A stretch of 64,000 bases of DNA from Galerina marginata (GCA_023014335.1 JAECYW010000004.1:3162001-3226000), one strand, 5' to 3'; numbered from the stretch's first letter, positions 33,687 through 44,789 are shown. Notes: generated by a model from the sequence alone, not told the origin. Program-made: numbers and translations.

Positions 33687-35453
33687 TCAATCCAGGAAGT
33701 CATCTTCATCTTCGACGGACACAGGCAGAAGGTTCTCGTGCTTCACTTTGAACGTCCTCCCCAAGTCTTCAACATTGACCTCTGCTCTGCCGCCACCGCA
33801 GTCGGCTTGGACGACAGTCGCCTGTTTCCCGTTCATCTCAGCGCGGCTCAATCCGGTGAGCATGACTGTATCGCCGTCCCGGAACTGGGCTGGGTCCTCC
33901 TTTCTTGAAGAAGTGGGAGGCGGCGGTGGAGTGGCGCTTTGGAAGGCCTGTTTTGCCTTGTCCCTGCGGCTCGCGATGTCGCGACAGTCGTGCGTGGAGA
34001 TGTTGTTGTTGGCGAGGTAGATATTAAGTTCTGACACGGACATAGAGTCGCAGTGCGCCTCCCATGCTCTACGACATAACGTCTCTTTGTCTAGGATGTC
34101 CTCGTAAGCTACGCCGTGCTCCTTGAGGAAGTCTTTGAGTTCGGTCACTTTCATGTTGTTGTAAAAGTCTGGCGTGGCAGTGTGGCTCATGGCAGTGGCA
34201 TATGAGGGTGGGTTCGGAGAAGGGGCAGGTGCAGCGGCGCGAGTTGGCGGAGCCGGACTGCGTTGACGAGGGGGAGGGACCGCGCGAGGTGGAGGGGCGG
34301 GTGAACGAGGTGGCGGAGGAGGGGCAGGCGAACGACTTCGCGTTGGCATTGCTGGGGCCGGGGCCGGTACATTTAAGGTGCGTGCAGAAAGATGAATGGG
34401 AACGGATCCCGGTCGGTCGATTTGCATAAATCGATGTGATAAATTATGTCGCTTGGCAACGTAACACTCCTTGCAGAGGTCGAAGTCGGCGCAAACCTCA
34501 CACTTGTAGCGTGCTCCCTCGATGGATTGCCATCCACAACCGTCGCAATTACACGCATGCGAGTTAAGGGTTTTGATGGGAGTAGCCAAAGGGTTCATCG
34601 AGGGTGGACGACTGATAGGGATGGGAGGCGGTGCCCCAGTCCTTGAGGGTGAGCGCGGGTAAAGGTGGAAGGGCTTGGATCCTGGCCGCGCTATTTGCAT
34701 GAATCGGTGAGTCAGGTCGTGGCGTTGGGCGGTGTAGCAGTCTTGGCAGAGGTCAAAGTCTTCGCAATCTTCGCACCTATAGCGTGCACCTTCAGGGTAT
34801 TGCTTGCGGCATCCGTCGCAAACACATTCATGGGAAGTGGTAGTTCTTGCAGGGGCAGCGGGCTGTGCTGGTGTAGAAAGTGTTGTGCTATTCAAGGCGT
34901 CGATGAGCGCGTTAAGCAGGGGCTGGCAATTGGTGTGAGAGGGTCGTGGACACACGTCGCACAGACACATGCCACTTGCTCCTTTGCAATGGGCACAATG
35001 ACGACTGTCCAGGAGAGCGCGGGCCATGGGGCCAGTATAATAAAGCTCAAGCCAGGAAGACTTGAAGAACATGACTTTTGTAACATCTTTGACCTTTCCG
35101 GCAATAAGGATGTTGCTCTGAACAGAGACGATATCACAGGCGGTCGAGATAGTGACGAACTTGTTTGGGGATGCGCCGGTTACGACCTCACCCTCATCGT
35201 CCAGGAAGATGAGCTTGTTCAAAAACTCGTCTGGACTGAACTCGATGGCGTACTTCAAGACCAAGGTGATGCGTGCCTGGGAGAGGCGGTTGTAGTTCCG
35301 GAAGTCGACTAGGTCGTCTTGCAGGACGTCGAGCCCGACACCCACAGTGACACAGTGGAGGTAATACATCAGGCGGGCGAGGTCGTCGTCGGGGATGACC
35401 ATCGTGTACCCCGTCTCCTTGAAATCCATGGAAAATAACCCAGCAGTCGCCAT
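33687..35453 (-). CDS. protein with two ZZ-type zinc fingers and a MANF-C/SAP-like domain (588 aa)
   Basis: Single uninterrupted frame of 588 codons, unusual here where most genes have many introns. Residues 1-190 form an unassigned N-terminal domain ending in a cysteine cluster (CAHCKGASGMCLCDVC). Two ZZ-type zinc fingers follow. The first has CVCDGCRKQYPEGARYRCED and CEDFDLCQDCY; the second has CNCDGCGWQSIEGARYKCEV and CADFDLCKECY. Each is followed by a HRFMQI.RPGS segment, so they arose by internal duplication. A long Pro/Arg/Ala linker leads to a helical MKVTELKDFLKEHGVAYEDI region resembling MANF C-terminal/SAP-like domains, and a last beta-rich part (DGDTVMLTGLSRAEMNGKQA). ZZ fingers bind protein tails, so a scaffold or adaptor role is likely; no enzyme motif is visible. 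Confidence 0.75.
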   Translation of the reverse strand: MATAGLFSMDFKETGYTMVIPDDDLARLMYYLHCVTVGVGLDVLQDDLVDFRNYNRLSQARITLVLKYAIEFSPDEFLNKLIFLDDEGEVVTGASPNKFVTISTACDIVSVQSNILIAGKVKDVTKVMFFKSSWLELYYTGPMARALLDSRHCAHCKGASGMCLCDVCPRPSHTNCQPLLNALIDALNSTTLSTPAQPAAPARTTTSHECVCDGCRKQYPEGARYRCEDCEDFDLCQDCYTAQRHDLTHRFMQIARPGSKPFHLYPRSPSRTGAPPPIPISRPPSMNPLATPIKTLNSHACNCDGCGWQSIEGARYKCEVCADFDLCKECYVAKRHNLSHRFMQIDRPGSVPIHLSARTLNVPAPAPAMPTRSRSPAPPPPPRSPAPPPRAVPPPRQRSPAPPTRAAAPAPSPNPPSYATAMSHTATPDFYNNMKVTELKDFLKEHGVAYEDILDKETLCRRAWEAHCDSMSVSELNIYLANNNISTHDCRDIASRRDKAKQAFQSATPPPPPTSSRKEDPAQFRDGDTVMLTGLSRAEMNGKQATVVQADCGGGRAEVNVEDLGRTFKVKHENLLPVSVEDEDDFLD

Positions 35454-35706
35454 CTTTGCCCTGTTTCCTTGGGAGAGGAGGATGGTGGTGCGGTTGTACG
35501 GGAACTAGATATGAGAGGGTGGGTAATCGTCGGCTTCTGGACAGACTTTAAGGGGCGGAATTACGAAGGATCAAATCTATTTTCATTAAAACTGTCCCAA
35601 TCCATGTAGAGGGGCCGGCCTGGCGTCCGACCGTCACCTTGTGCCCAGCTCGTTCCTGGGCAGGTCATTAGCCGTTTTCAAATTTGCACTGCTTGTGAAC
35701 CGCCTC

Positions 35707-35903
35707 CTAAATCCGGCCTGTGCAAGATTGACAAAGGTAACCTGATGAGGACCTGTCCAACAATTGTTCAAATTTACTGTGAATGATTGGCAGAAGTTGG
35801 GTCTTGTTCAACGATGCCCGAGTCTGCGACTTTAGGGCCAATGCCATCTGATATGCTATGGTCGCAAAGAGGGAACCGGTGTCAAATTTAAAAGTTTTCA
35901 GTG
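35707..35903 (-). pseudogene. relic exon of a NACHT-type NTPase (NLR-like) gene
   Basis: A minus-strand exon opens after a T-rich acceptor (TTTTTTTTAG) and encodes TGSLFATIAYQMALALKSQT followed by SKFEQLLDRSSSG. The SLFxTIAYQxA and final KFxxLL words match the stretch between Walker A and Walker B of fungal NACHT proteins. No Walker A precedes it and no Walker B follows, so only a fragment remains. It sits between the ZZ-finger gene and the Crinkler-kinase gene. Assignment rests on a short resemblance. Confidence 0.35.
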
Positions 35904-36035
35904 CTAAAAAAAATGCCAATTAGTCGAAATCATCCTGAGCTGAGTGTAAAAGAGATTTCAAGGTAAATAAACGAATTTAACATGGAATAGTGGACATGAA
36001 ATCGGTTGGTGCAAGAACAAAGGCTAAACAATCAG

Positions 36036-38053
36036 CTAAACATTGGATTTACAAATCACCTTCAGTTGCTCCAGTTGCCATAAATCGTGGTTTTTGCGCA
36101 TAACACCATAAGCTAAAACCTCATTGTGCCAGGTTTTGTTATCGGCGCCACGATTGAGGGTGGCTGGATATTTTCCTTCGCCATCCCTCCCAGGCCAATC
36201 AAAGTCAACGAGAACTGCATGACTTTCAGGGGCTGGAACATAGAGAATGTTGTTGGGACTTGCGTCCCCAAAGACTATGTCTTGCTGGTGAAGGAGACCC
36301 ACTGCCTCCTCAACCTTGGTCAGGACAATTTCAGGAATTAATGCTTTGTCCTGCTGGAGCTGCCAAATGGACGTTCCATCAACGCGCTCCATAACAATCA
36401 TGTATAGGTCACCGACGACACGCCCACAGAAATATAGTTTCGGAGCAAGTTTAGCTTCAGCAAGGAGGCGATGTGCCGCTTCATTGTAACGCGCAGTAAA
36501 CTTGACAATAACCTCCTTGTTAGTATCGTCGAGGGTGGCAATGTACATCGCAGTGATGTAGCCCCCCAAGTCCAAAAAATCGGGCGTCGGCTGACCTGCC
36601 CGCGAGAGGAACTGCCGGTAGGTAAGTTTGGGCAACGCTTTGGAAGGATCGATCGGAGTTGGGTTGGGAAATAGGCAGGAGAGTCTAGGAGATGCCGAGT
36701 TCTTGACGTTCTGGTAATAGCTTTGGAGTTCTGCTCGATGATGCGACAAGACCTTAAAGACGCGGGCCAGTTGGATAACATTATCGGAGGCATGGAACCC
36801 CAAGGAAAGGTCAAGCGTGAGCAGCTTGGTCACGTAGATTGGTCCGACACACACGGCGATGGAAATTTCAAGCCGATTTGCTGTGGCACCAATGAGGATC
36901 ATAGGGAAATTACAGTACTCGCGAAAGGGCTTGTACTGCAAACGAAAATAAGTACAGCAACAGAGTTCAAAGGCAGATGTGGTGAATCGAACCTGATCAC
37001 GGGAAACCATTTTGATGTAATCAACAACAGCTTGAAAAAGACCATCCCCGGAGAGGCCCAGCGAGTTCTTTAGCTCAAGAACGAGAATGAGAAATATGTC
37101 GTGCCACCAGCAAGCGTTGGGTGTAATGTCATCAACTGGAGCCATATCGACGGGACGTCCCCACGCGCCAGGTTGTCCTATCGCTGCATCGACCAGCTCT
37201 TTGATTGCCTCCTGACGCAGGTCCTCCCGGTCATAGAACTTAGCCGCAGAACGGATGTAGTTGGCAGCACGAAGAGCTTCGTCCTCAGAGACGTTGACTT
37301 GTTCGAGATCGCCGAAACTCTGCTGCAAGGAGGCAAGGACGGGGTTGAAAATCGCGGCAGGGGCACCCCCAGGCCGACCTACATGGACGTCAGGCTCTTC
37401 CCCGCCAAATAACTTCTTCAGCATGCGAGGTTCCTTGACGAGATCCGATGGCGAAGGAAGAGATAAACGATTATTTAAACACGTGTTGAGGGCTAAGGCG
37501 GAAATGAGAAAGGTAAGTGCTTATAAGGTGTCAGTACAATGCCCACCATTCTTGACCTTCTTTCTATAGGCAAAATATGGATCACCCATCCCGTCCACTA
37601 TTTCCAGAACTGACACAGTCAGTGAGATAGAATTGGGAAAAAAAAAATCAAGTAAAACATACCTTGCGCATCGGCTACTATGATATCCAGCCTCAAATCA
37701 TCGTCAGATTGATGCGGGCCATTAGGAAAGACCAAACCAAGTTTTGTCATAACCTTGATCTGACTATCCGCTGGATGCTCATGAAGCCACTGAATGGCAC
37801 GCGACTGCAGGGTTTCTTCGGGCTCCAGAGGAATATCCGTCTACTGTCGGTTAATTGTGTGTTTACCAAAGGAAAAAATATTGAAGCTTACTTTGAAGAG
37901 GCGGAGGTCCTTGCGGCTGACCTCTTGACCGAGATCGTTGAGTTCCGTTTCAATCGCGTCCACTAGTTGCATAACCCATGCATCGGAACGTATTCTGATC
38001 GGGATGAAAAGAGACTCTTCTACAGGAAAGTAGCAAGCGAACGTGATTGACAT
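36036..38053 (-). CDS. Crinkler-type N-terminal domain fused to a protein kinase-like domain (622 aa)
   Basis: Four exons (37892-38053, 37663-37840, 37538-37609, 36036-37492) sum to 1869 bases, exactly 623 codons, over introns of 51, 53 and 45 bases. Residues 1-115 resemble the ubiquitin-like N-terminal domain of Crinkler (CRN) proteins: MSITFACYFP, RKDLRLFKTDIPLEP and DDDLRLDIIVADAQ. A linker with PSPSDLVKEPRMLKKLFGG follows. The C-terminal half is a kinase fold of the fungal FunK1/PKL kind: NKEVIVKFTARYNEAAHRLL with the invariant Lys, APKLYFCGRV, YMIVMERVDGTS, a catalytic loop IVFGDASPNNILYV where HRD has become FGD, and a metal motif VLVDFDWPG. The loop Asp and Asn and the DFD Asp are kept, so activity is possible. 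Splitting it into two genes would leave the kinase part with a start codon but an incomplete domain. CRN-kinase fusions act in host or rival interactions elsewhere; the role here is unknown. Confidence 0.7.
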
Positions 38054-39308
38054 TGCGATTCGTTTAAGAATTGGCAGCTGAAGCTAGCGATGGCGATGGC
38101 GAGCAAGAAAGTGGAGAGATCATCTGGAGAATTTAAGAGAGAGTTGCTATAGCTACTCGAATGTCGATTTGGTTTCTGGAAAGAAATCGTTATTTCAACT
38201 CACGATGATTTAGACTCCGATATGGCTGCACCAAACCCTCAATTGTTGCAACAGGCGAAATTTTACTACATATACTTACCTCGAAGCCATAAACATTTTC
38301 CAACCCTTGTCTTTTCCGAACACTTGGCGAGCGCTACGTAGTTAACTCGCGATGATGGCCAATATTCCGAGGTTGAACGCCACCTTGGCATTGAAGAACC
38401 ATTTGCATGTTTAGAGCCTAGAGGTCGAGTTTGTAAATTGTGCTGCGGTAGTGCATAATCCACTGCTCTCTCTATATATATGGGAGTAAACTGGGACTTG
38501 CTAGCTCCGTTAATTCCCTGGTGGCATGTTTATCCGTTGACCGAAGACGAGCGAAGGTGAGTAAACTACGTCAACTGAATCGTAACATCACCTAACGTTT
38601 AGGTGTTCCTTTAAGACGATTTATCCCATCTTTCTTTATAGATACTTGCGGTCGTTCTCGCAATCTAGCTCTCTGGATCCACTATTCTGGCCACTCACCA
38701 TTTGGTGCATATCTCTGCCTGGAATATCTACCTGATATCATTTTAGAGTCCTCGCAACTTATCACCTCCGTGGCATGGCGGAACCACGTACCAGTCAAGT
38801 GGTACTTCTGTCCGATTGACTTGTTCTTCTCATCTTGATTTCTGTCAATTCGAGGGAATTCAAGCAAGGAGCATGGCTTAAGACGGTTGAAGAGGAAATC
38901 ATGCTTGCTGCGCTCAGCAATAATGGCATATATTGAGGAACGGGAAGACTTCTAGACAGGCGCAGTCGAAGGTTTCCTTGAGGAATACCCTTATTTTGGC
39001 TCTTGTGTGCTCATAAAAGCTTGTTATCATCCACTACATAACGGTGTGACAGGCTGCGTATCTTGTTCCGTTCATTTTCATTTTCTCACAACGGTGATTT
39101 CTGTCCTTGAATCTAACCTACAGGAAGGGCATCGCTTCCGACTTCCGATTTCTCCGTCCGCAGCTGTACTTACTTATAGGGCTTCCATCAAGTGCGTTCT
39201 TCTTCATCCTGTACAGGAAACCTCTTACCATTGTGAGTACCCAGCTCGCCAATTTTTCGACGTGTCGTGTTTGATTCTGACGAGGAACGCATAGCTCCAA
39301 ACTGGACA
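38054..39308. other. intergenic stretch, no supported gene
   Basis: About 1.25 kb. Small open frames at 38266-38463 and 38682-38867 (-) have no recognisable content. The promoter of the small membrane protein gene should lie at the right end. Confidence 0.4.
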
Positions 39309-39779
39309 ATGAAGGCTTCACCTCCGCCTTATGCGAACACTATGGGCGGAGAAGATTTGAGCTCGACATTCAAGTCAATCTCAGAGAATCTTGACCGCCA
39401 AATTGTGGAATATCGCGAAGCGCGCGAGCGTGCCGAATCCGAACCAGACAACAAGAAACTTAACGACGAATTCATCGCCGCTGCAGAGAATGTTTCCTCT
39501 ACCATGAAACAAGCCGCCGACGCCCATCCAGACAAGGCCACTGGACGAAAGTGGCGCAAGAAGGCGGAATCGTTTTCCAGTCTCTCGAAGGATGATGGTG
39601 AGAGTGCGTTGCGAGACATAGGGAAAGGGCTTCTTGCTATCCTCCTTGCTCCCTTCGTGGTTGCAGGATTGGGGATCTATGCGGCCGGTGTTATGGCCAC
39701 GGGTGTCGGCTCGATTTTAAAGGGCATTGGATCTTTCGGGAAGGTTGCTTTCATGAAGACTCGTGGAAAGGGTTTCTAA
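39309..39779 (+). CDS. small helical membrane protein of unknown function (156 aa)
   Basis: Uninterrupted frame from the ATG at 39309; an in-frame upstream ATG at 39267 would add 14 residues and is less likely. The first 100 residues are charged and helical (ENLDRQIVEYREARERAESE, NVSSTMKQAADAHPDKATGR). The last 50 hold one long glycine- and alanine-rich hydrophobic region (LLAILLAPFVVAGLGIYAAG then VMATGVGSILKGIGSFGKV) and a basic tail. The two halves suggest a peripheral helical head and a membrane-inserting hairpin with GxxxG-like spacing. I recognise no family. It stands just before the change to accessory-like sequence, near the Crinkler-kinase gene and the NACHT relic. Confidence 0.55.
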   Translation: MKASPPPYANTMGGEDLSSTFKSISENLDRQIVEYREARERAESEPDNKKLNDEFIAAAENVSSTMKQAADAHPDKATGRKWRKKAESFSSLSKDDGESALRDIGKGLLAILLAPFVVAGLGIYAAGVMATGVGSILKGIGSFGKVAFMKTRGKGF

Positions 39780-40148
39780 CCCCCTTACCTCCTTGTGGCA
39801 GAAGGAGCTGTCGACGTTCCGCTGTATATCGTGTAACTGGTGTAATTGGGGCAGGCAGGGGTCTGGGTAGGCGCATGGGTCCATATTTATTCTATGTTCA
39901 ACCTTGCTGTATTTTAGTTTGTATGCCCAATTTCTTCGATGGTCGCCTTGTAAAGCGAGGGTTTTTGTAAATTCCAACATTCAACCTTGACTTTTATCAT
40001 AGGTATTTTATTCAATTCCAGCTTGAGTATCCCAAGTGATAGACAGGATTTGTGTTACGTGGAAGGTGGGTCTTCACCAAGACGAGAGGGAGGTGAGTGT
40101 GTGTATGTCAATTTTGGTAATGCCTGGACTTAAGAAGTCCAGGTTCTT

Positions 40149-40395
40149 GACGTATTGAGCGTTTTTACAAACTCCGACATTCTCTCCCTCAAATTGCTGT
40201 ATTTTTGAAAGTCCGACTTTTGACTGCACAGCCTCGTTCTTGTTGTAAGTATTCGATCTCCGATTTTCTCCGATTTTTCTCCGAATTTGTTGACGTATTG
40301 AGCGTTTTTACCAACTCCGACATTCTCTCACTCGAAATTTGCAAGTCCGACTTTCGCCTGCACAGCCTCTTCTTTGTTGTTGTATGTCCGATTCG
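40149..40395. repeat. direct tandem duplication, 143-bp unit
   Basis: GACGTATTGAGCGTTTTTAC starts at 40149 and again at 40292. Both copies continue with ACTCCGACATTCTCTC, AAGTCCGACTTT and CTGCACAGCCTC. The second copy has small deletions and changes, so the duplication is not recent. Confidence 0.75.
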
Positions 40396-41315
40396 AAAAT
40401 ACGAAGTTGTGCCCTGAGGAGTTCACGGTTGAGGGCTCAACTAAGGTTGACTAAGCGGGAGAAGTTTGGAAATCGCGGAGGCGATTTCTAAGTTCGCATC
40501 TCTGACTCTCAACTTCACCTTCGCGAGCACTTCTACTACGGGTATATGAGGTGAAGTTATGGCGCGATTTCAGTGCTGTGTCTGATATGTCTGTTTATCT
40601 GACTTTCTGATTGTCTTTTGTAGGCTTGGGCTCTTAAGATCTTACGCTTTGTATCTGCATAGTCTTTCATTGTCCTTCGAGTGATGATGTTATGACAGCA
40701 ATATTTTATTGCGGGTTGGCTGCATGTGCGTCTGCTTGCTGTCTTCTTGTCGGCGTCAGTGGGGTTGAAGCCGCCAGTTTGTGCGAAATCGACGCAGATG
40801 AAATGGTTTCATCACCCGGGCTTCCACTACTCCATTCGACAACGAAGCGGTTGACGCGGATGAAGCGGATCCATCGCCGCAACCTGCAAAAAGTCTTGTT
40901 CCTGTCGGTCAACGAATGTTAATGTCGACATCGCGAACGGGGACAGTCATCCACATTCTTATCCGCCGTGTGTATGGTCGTTGTCGTACTACGTCGTCAG
41001 CTTTGCCAGGGTGCCCACATCATCTACATGGATTCGACTTGGATTCGGGTGCTGCTCTGCCCACGGCCAGCTGTTCTCGTCTCTTTATCTGCTTGGGATA
41101 TGGTTGATGTGGCTGCCGCGCTTCTACTGTCTGTTGTGTTGACGACGTAGTTGATAGTGCTGCTATATCGTCTCTGCATGTTTTGTGGATGGGCTGGATG
41201 GAGTTGCCGTCGCATTGTTTTTGTTTGGGAATGTGGGCGAGGAGGCACGGTCCATTGTACCGCCCTTATGTGATGCTTCTTTTTGCAGTGTCATGGAGGT
41301 AAAGGAGCACTCGAT

Positions 41316-41657
41316 TTAAACTGCCATGCTGTGAAGTATGAGTACGTTTTTCTTGCTTTTCTTTTTGTCTTTGAGGTATTGGTGCTTCGCATCTCGTTTG
41401 TCTAAGATCCTCAGTTTAAACTTGAATACTTCAAGAATGCGGACTAGGAAACGGATTGGATCGGAACGGCTGGTCTTTCGCAAGGTCTCAGACAGAGGGA
41501 ACACACCGTCTAACTTGCAACCTTCAGTAAGTTTCTCTTTAAGGAATTCTAATTTCTCAGTATTGTTAATTGCCTTGTAGGCTTTGACATCGGCTGCGAC
41601 GATCCCCTCGAAAAAAGCGAAACAGGACGGCCACAAACATAACATGATCGACACCAT
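41316..41657 (-). CDS. hypothetical 113-aa helical protein
   Basis: The ATG at 41657 opens a continuous frame with helical, charged composition: VAADVKAYKAINNTEKLEFL, DPIRFLVRILEVFKFKLRIL and a lysine-rich tail KDKKKSKKN. An optional splice (GAAG acceptor before GCKLDGVF) cannot be ruled out. No family is recognised. It could be an exon of a larger gene. Confidence 0.3.
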   Translation of the reverse strand: MVSIMLCLWPSCFAFFEGIVAADVKAYKAINNTEKLEFLKEKLTEGCKLDGVFPLSETLRKTSRSDPIRFLVRILEVFKFKLRILDKRDAKHQYLKDKKKSKKNVLILHSMAV

Positions 41658-42324
41658 TCTAACTACATTGTCAAGATCCTCCGAAGTTCGGGGTGAAATC
41701 GACTGCTACCTTAGCACGGATACAGAGACGGTTGACGACGCTTTACTTTGGTGATCTGAATGTCGTGCCATGTCCCCTTTTTTATCCTGAATGGCCACTT
41801 GATTATCTTACAATTCCCGGTACGTTTTTCGAGCTTTTACGTTTTATTATCACATTCTCATGAACCATGAATACCCGCTGTACATGTCGCTTTCCAATCT
41901 GTGGGTCGGCAGGTATGTGTATTGACAGATACGGGTATGGGTAGAGCTTGGGACTCCCTTGAGCTTCCTGTGCCATCGCCTAGAAATGGACCGCAAACCA
42001 GGTGATAAATATGGTATGTCCGCTGATAAGGAGTACTGGGTTTGTGTATACATGGATAAGAAGAAATGAAATTTTCATGGGGATAATTGTTTCTCTTACC
42101 CTGGTGAGGTTGAATTGTGTCTTTTGCATTATCATAAATGGGTAAAGAGTGCATAAGTCATAATGTGTAGTTAGAGTGGTACTAAATTTGTTGTAAGGGT
42201 TAAATTTAAAGTTACAACAGCATCTCAGTTTTGTTGACTTGGGAGTGGGTGTGACGGAAATTAATGATAGATCTGATGTTGAAAATGGTCAATAAGCTAG
42301 TGTCATTCATTAAGTGGCATGACC

Positions 42325-42970
42325 TCACTGATGCTCTTTACCAATCGATTTGGTGTCCTTCTGTGTTTTTTTATTTGTAGATGTGATTTCACATTTTATG
42401 TTGTTGCATATGCATTGACTATCATAGGTTGATATGTAAGTAAAAAATTAGTTGTTGACTGCTGTGGCATGCACATTAATTGGACGTACTCGCAGCCTTT
42501 TATAGGAGAGCCTGCCTGTGTGAATTTGCAAATAATTTTTTTTGTATGGCAATAGTCACAGGCTGTACGTTCTTTTCGCTTTGGCATGTTAATCTTTGCA
42601 TCTTCATCTGCCCTATATGTGAACATGTAATTAGATAAATAGTAATAATTAACCATTCACACATTATGGACTGACGGCATATGGAATCTTTCAGTATTAG
42701 GTTTTGGGCTTTTGATGATCACTTTTTTTGGTCTTTGTCCTCGGTAACTTTTATCTGGAAATTCACATATTTGTTTATGTGATTTACATCTCCTGATTGG
42801 CAATTTTGGAGTTAGTAAATATGGGATATTAGGTTTCATTGTGCTGCTTACTCGCAGATTTTGGTAGAAGGAAGTATTCGACATGGTCGTTTCTTCTGTC
42901 GACATTGGTGACAGGCCATCAATGGTTTGAAGGTCATAGTGGCCTTAGTTGATTTTCTTTCTTGTGGCAT
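42325..42970 (-). CDS. small protein with two Zn2Cys6 binuclear clusters (155 aa)
   Basis: Four exons (42852-42970, 42661-42792, 42490-42612, 42325-42418) with GT-AG borders sum to 468 bases, exactly 156 codons. The first cluster, split over exons 1 and 2, reads CHQCRQKKRPCRILPSTKIC then ERCKSHKQIC: Cys spacing 2-6-8-2-6. The second, split over exons 3 and 4, reads CDYCHTKKIICK, then GCDQCICNNIKC: spacing 2-6-11-2-6. Both fit the fungal Zn2Cys6 DNA-binding domain, and both are cut by an intron just after the fourth cysteine. There is no long regulatory domain, so this is nearly only zinc clusters plus a basic linker (GQRPKKVIIKSPKP). It is either a minimal DNA-binding protein or the start of a longer gene. 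Confidence 0.55.
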
Positions 42971-44789
42971 GTGGAAAGGCACACGTGGAATATCAAGAAC
43001 AATCTCCTTGAATATTAGCCCAAGTGAGTGATGGAACATGATCTGAAGGTTTTATAATATACTGAATTAAATTACCTGGTAAGTGTTAGCACTGATAACC
43101 TGTTAAGAAGTTTCAGATGAGAATGCAAAATTTCAAAATTGTGTCGACTGACATCTTGTCGATCGTCTGTAGCTTGTTCTAAGATTGAGTTATGCCTGTG
43201 ATAATTTGTTAATTAGTTAATTATAATGATGATGTCGTTCTTGACCTTTTGGGAACTGATGCCTGTTCTATCCCAATGGTCTTTGGTCGATGGGAATGTT
43301 GATTGTAAGGCGTATCATGATATAGCTTCTGTGCTGGTGGCATGATATCTGCTTGCGTTGGACTGTTGGGGTCGGGAGACAATGAGTCAATTCCTTTATA
43401 GTTGGTCTGTGGAGATTAGTTGATATTGTAGTAACATTGTAGTGCTTTCTGAGCGTTACCTGTAATGATGGTTGGGTTTTCTGTTGTGTAGGATATGAAG
43501 CATGGTTTTGTGACTCACCGATAGTACATCTGTCAGATTTTGCATTATTATAGTTGTGTCATAAGAATAATGTATGTACCAGTAAATTCGGTTTGCAGGT
43601 AAGGTGCAAGAGATCCTGTGTTGGTGTGTCTGTTCTGGAAGTTAGGCTTAATGACCTTCGAATAATGATACATGTCACTGTACTGATAGAATGTCTCAAA
43701 ATATATGCTATAGAGACATTTCAGTGAGAATCATGGCGCTTTGGAATAAGTAGTCACCTTTCTTGTGATTTGTGATACATTGCATAGGGAAAGGTGGTGT
43801 GAAACTCTGCATCGATATGTTCAAGAGTTGCTTGAAAGGTAGACGTGTGGTGGGACATCGTGGAACAAGTATGGATAATGAAGTGCAGTTTTCAACGTTG
43901 CTGATCTGCAGTTTAAACATGCTGATTTCCTGAATGGGTGTGAATGTCGACCCTTGAAATGATTTCGGATATAGCCGTTGTAGGTTGCTTGATCATTGTT
44001 GGGAAATATTATCACGTCCTAGCAGATATCTGCGTTTGTGGCTGAGTATATTGTACCCAACATAGTGTATTTGGTTCATCGGTGATCCCTATATGCCTGT
44101 AAATATTTTTAGAACATGAGTAGATGGGCTTTGGACGAACATTGGCTGCATCGTTGATTTTTGCTCTGAGGTCTTCTATTATAATGGCTGGTAATTGTGT
44201 GTTGGTTAACATATTTTGGCCAATGCTTACCCTGTGATGTATAAGTAACAGTGATGGATTCTCATCGTTGGCTGTTTAGTGTAGTAGTTGACAGGGGAAG
44301 AAGGTATGATCAGAATGTTATTCAGTTGGTTATATAGTGGTACCAGAAGTCATTAATGGCACCTGAAACACCATCATTATGACTAACGAATTTTGGAGTA
44401 CGTTGATTGACCTGTTAACATGATTGATATTTGATCTCTGTATCAATTCAGTTTTAGGGAACATGAGGTATTTCAGACAGTCTCTCATTTGAAATAGGCG
44501 GAAGTAGCAGCAGCGATGGTTTGTGAGTAAGTAGTCAGAAGAACATTGCTAAGACAGAAATGCCTGTTGACCTTTGTCTGTGTTGCTTGATTGGATTCAA
44601 TGTAATAAGTCACCTGCTTGGTCTATGAATTGTTGGTTGAGAGTGAATAGGACTAAGTGATGTCCATCAGACATACTGCAAAATGGCCAGTACTAAGAAG
44701 AGGGAAAAATTTAGTAGTTTATTTCAAAATCAAATGTGCAGGTAGTTGATCTTGTTATTAACGTGCACCAACACTCTCCATCGGTATAA
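42971..44789. other. G/T-rich stretch with no resolved gene
   Basis: About 1.8 kb. The minus strand is A/C-rich and has several short open pieces (for example at 43821-44015 and 44012-44212) that might be exons, but none shows a motif and I could not join them in phase. Confidence 0.35.

Larger units (their letters stand above)
39780..42324. other. accessory-like stretch with a duplication and one open frame
   Basis: About 2.5 kb without a confident gene, apart from the direct repeat at 40149 and the minus-strand frame at 41316, listed separately. The sequence becomes T/G-rich on the + strand from about 40.6 kb. Confidence 0.4.
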
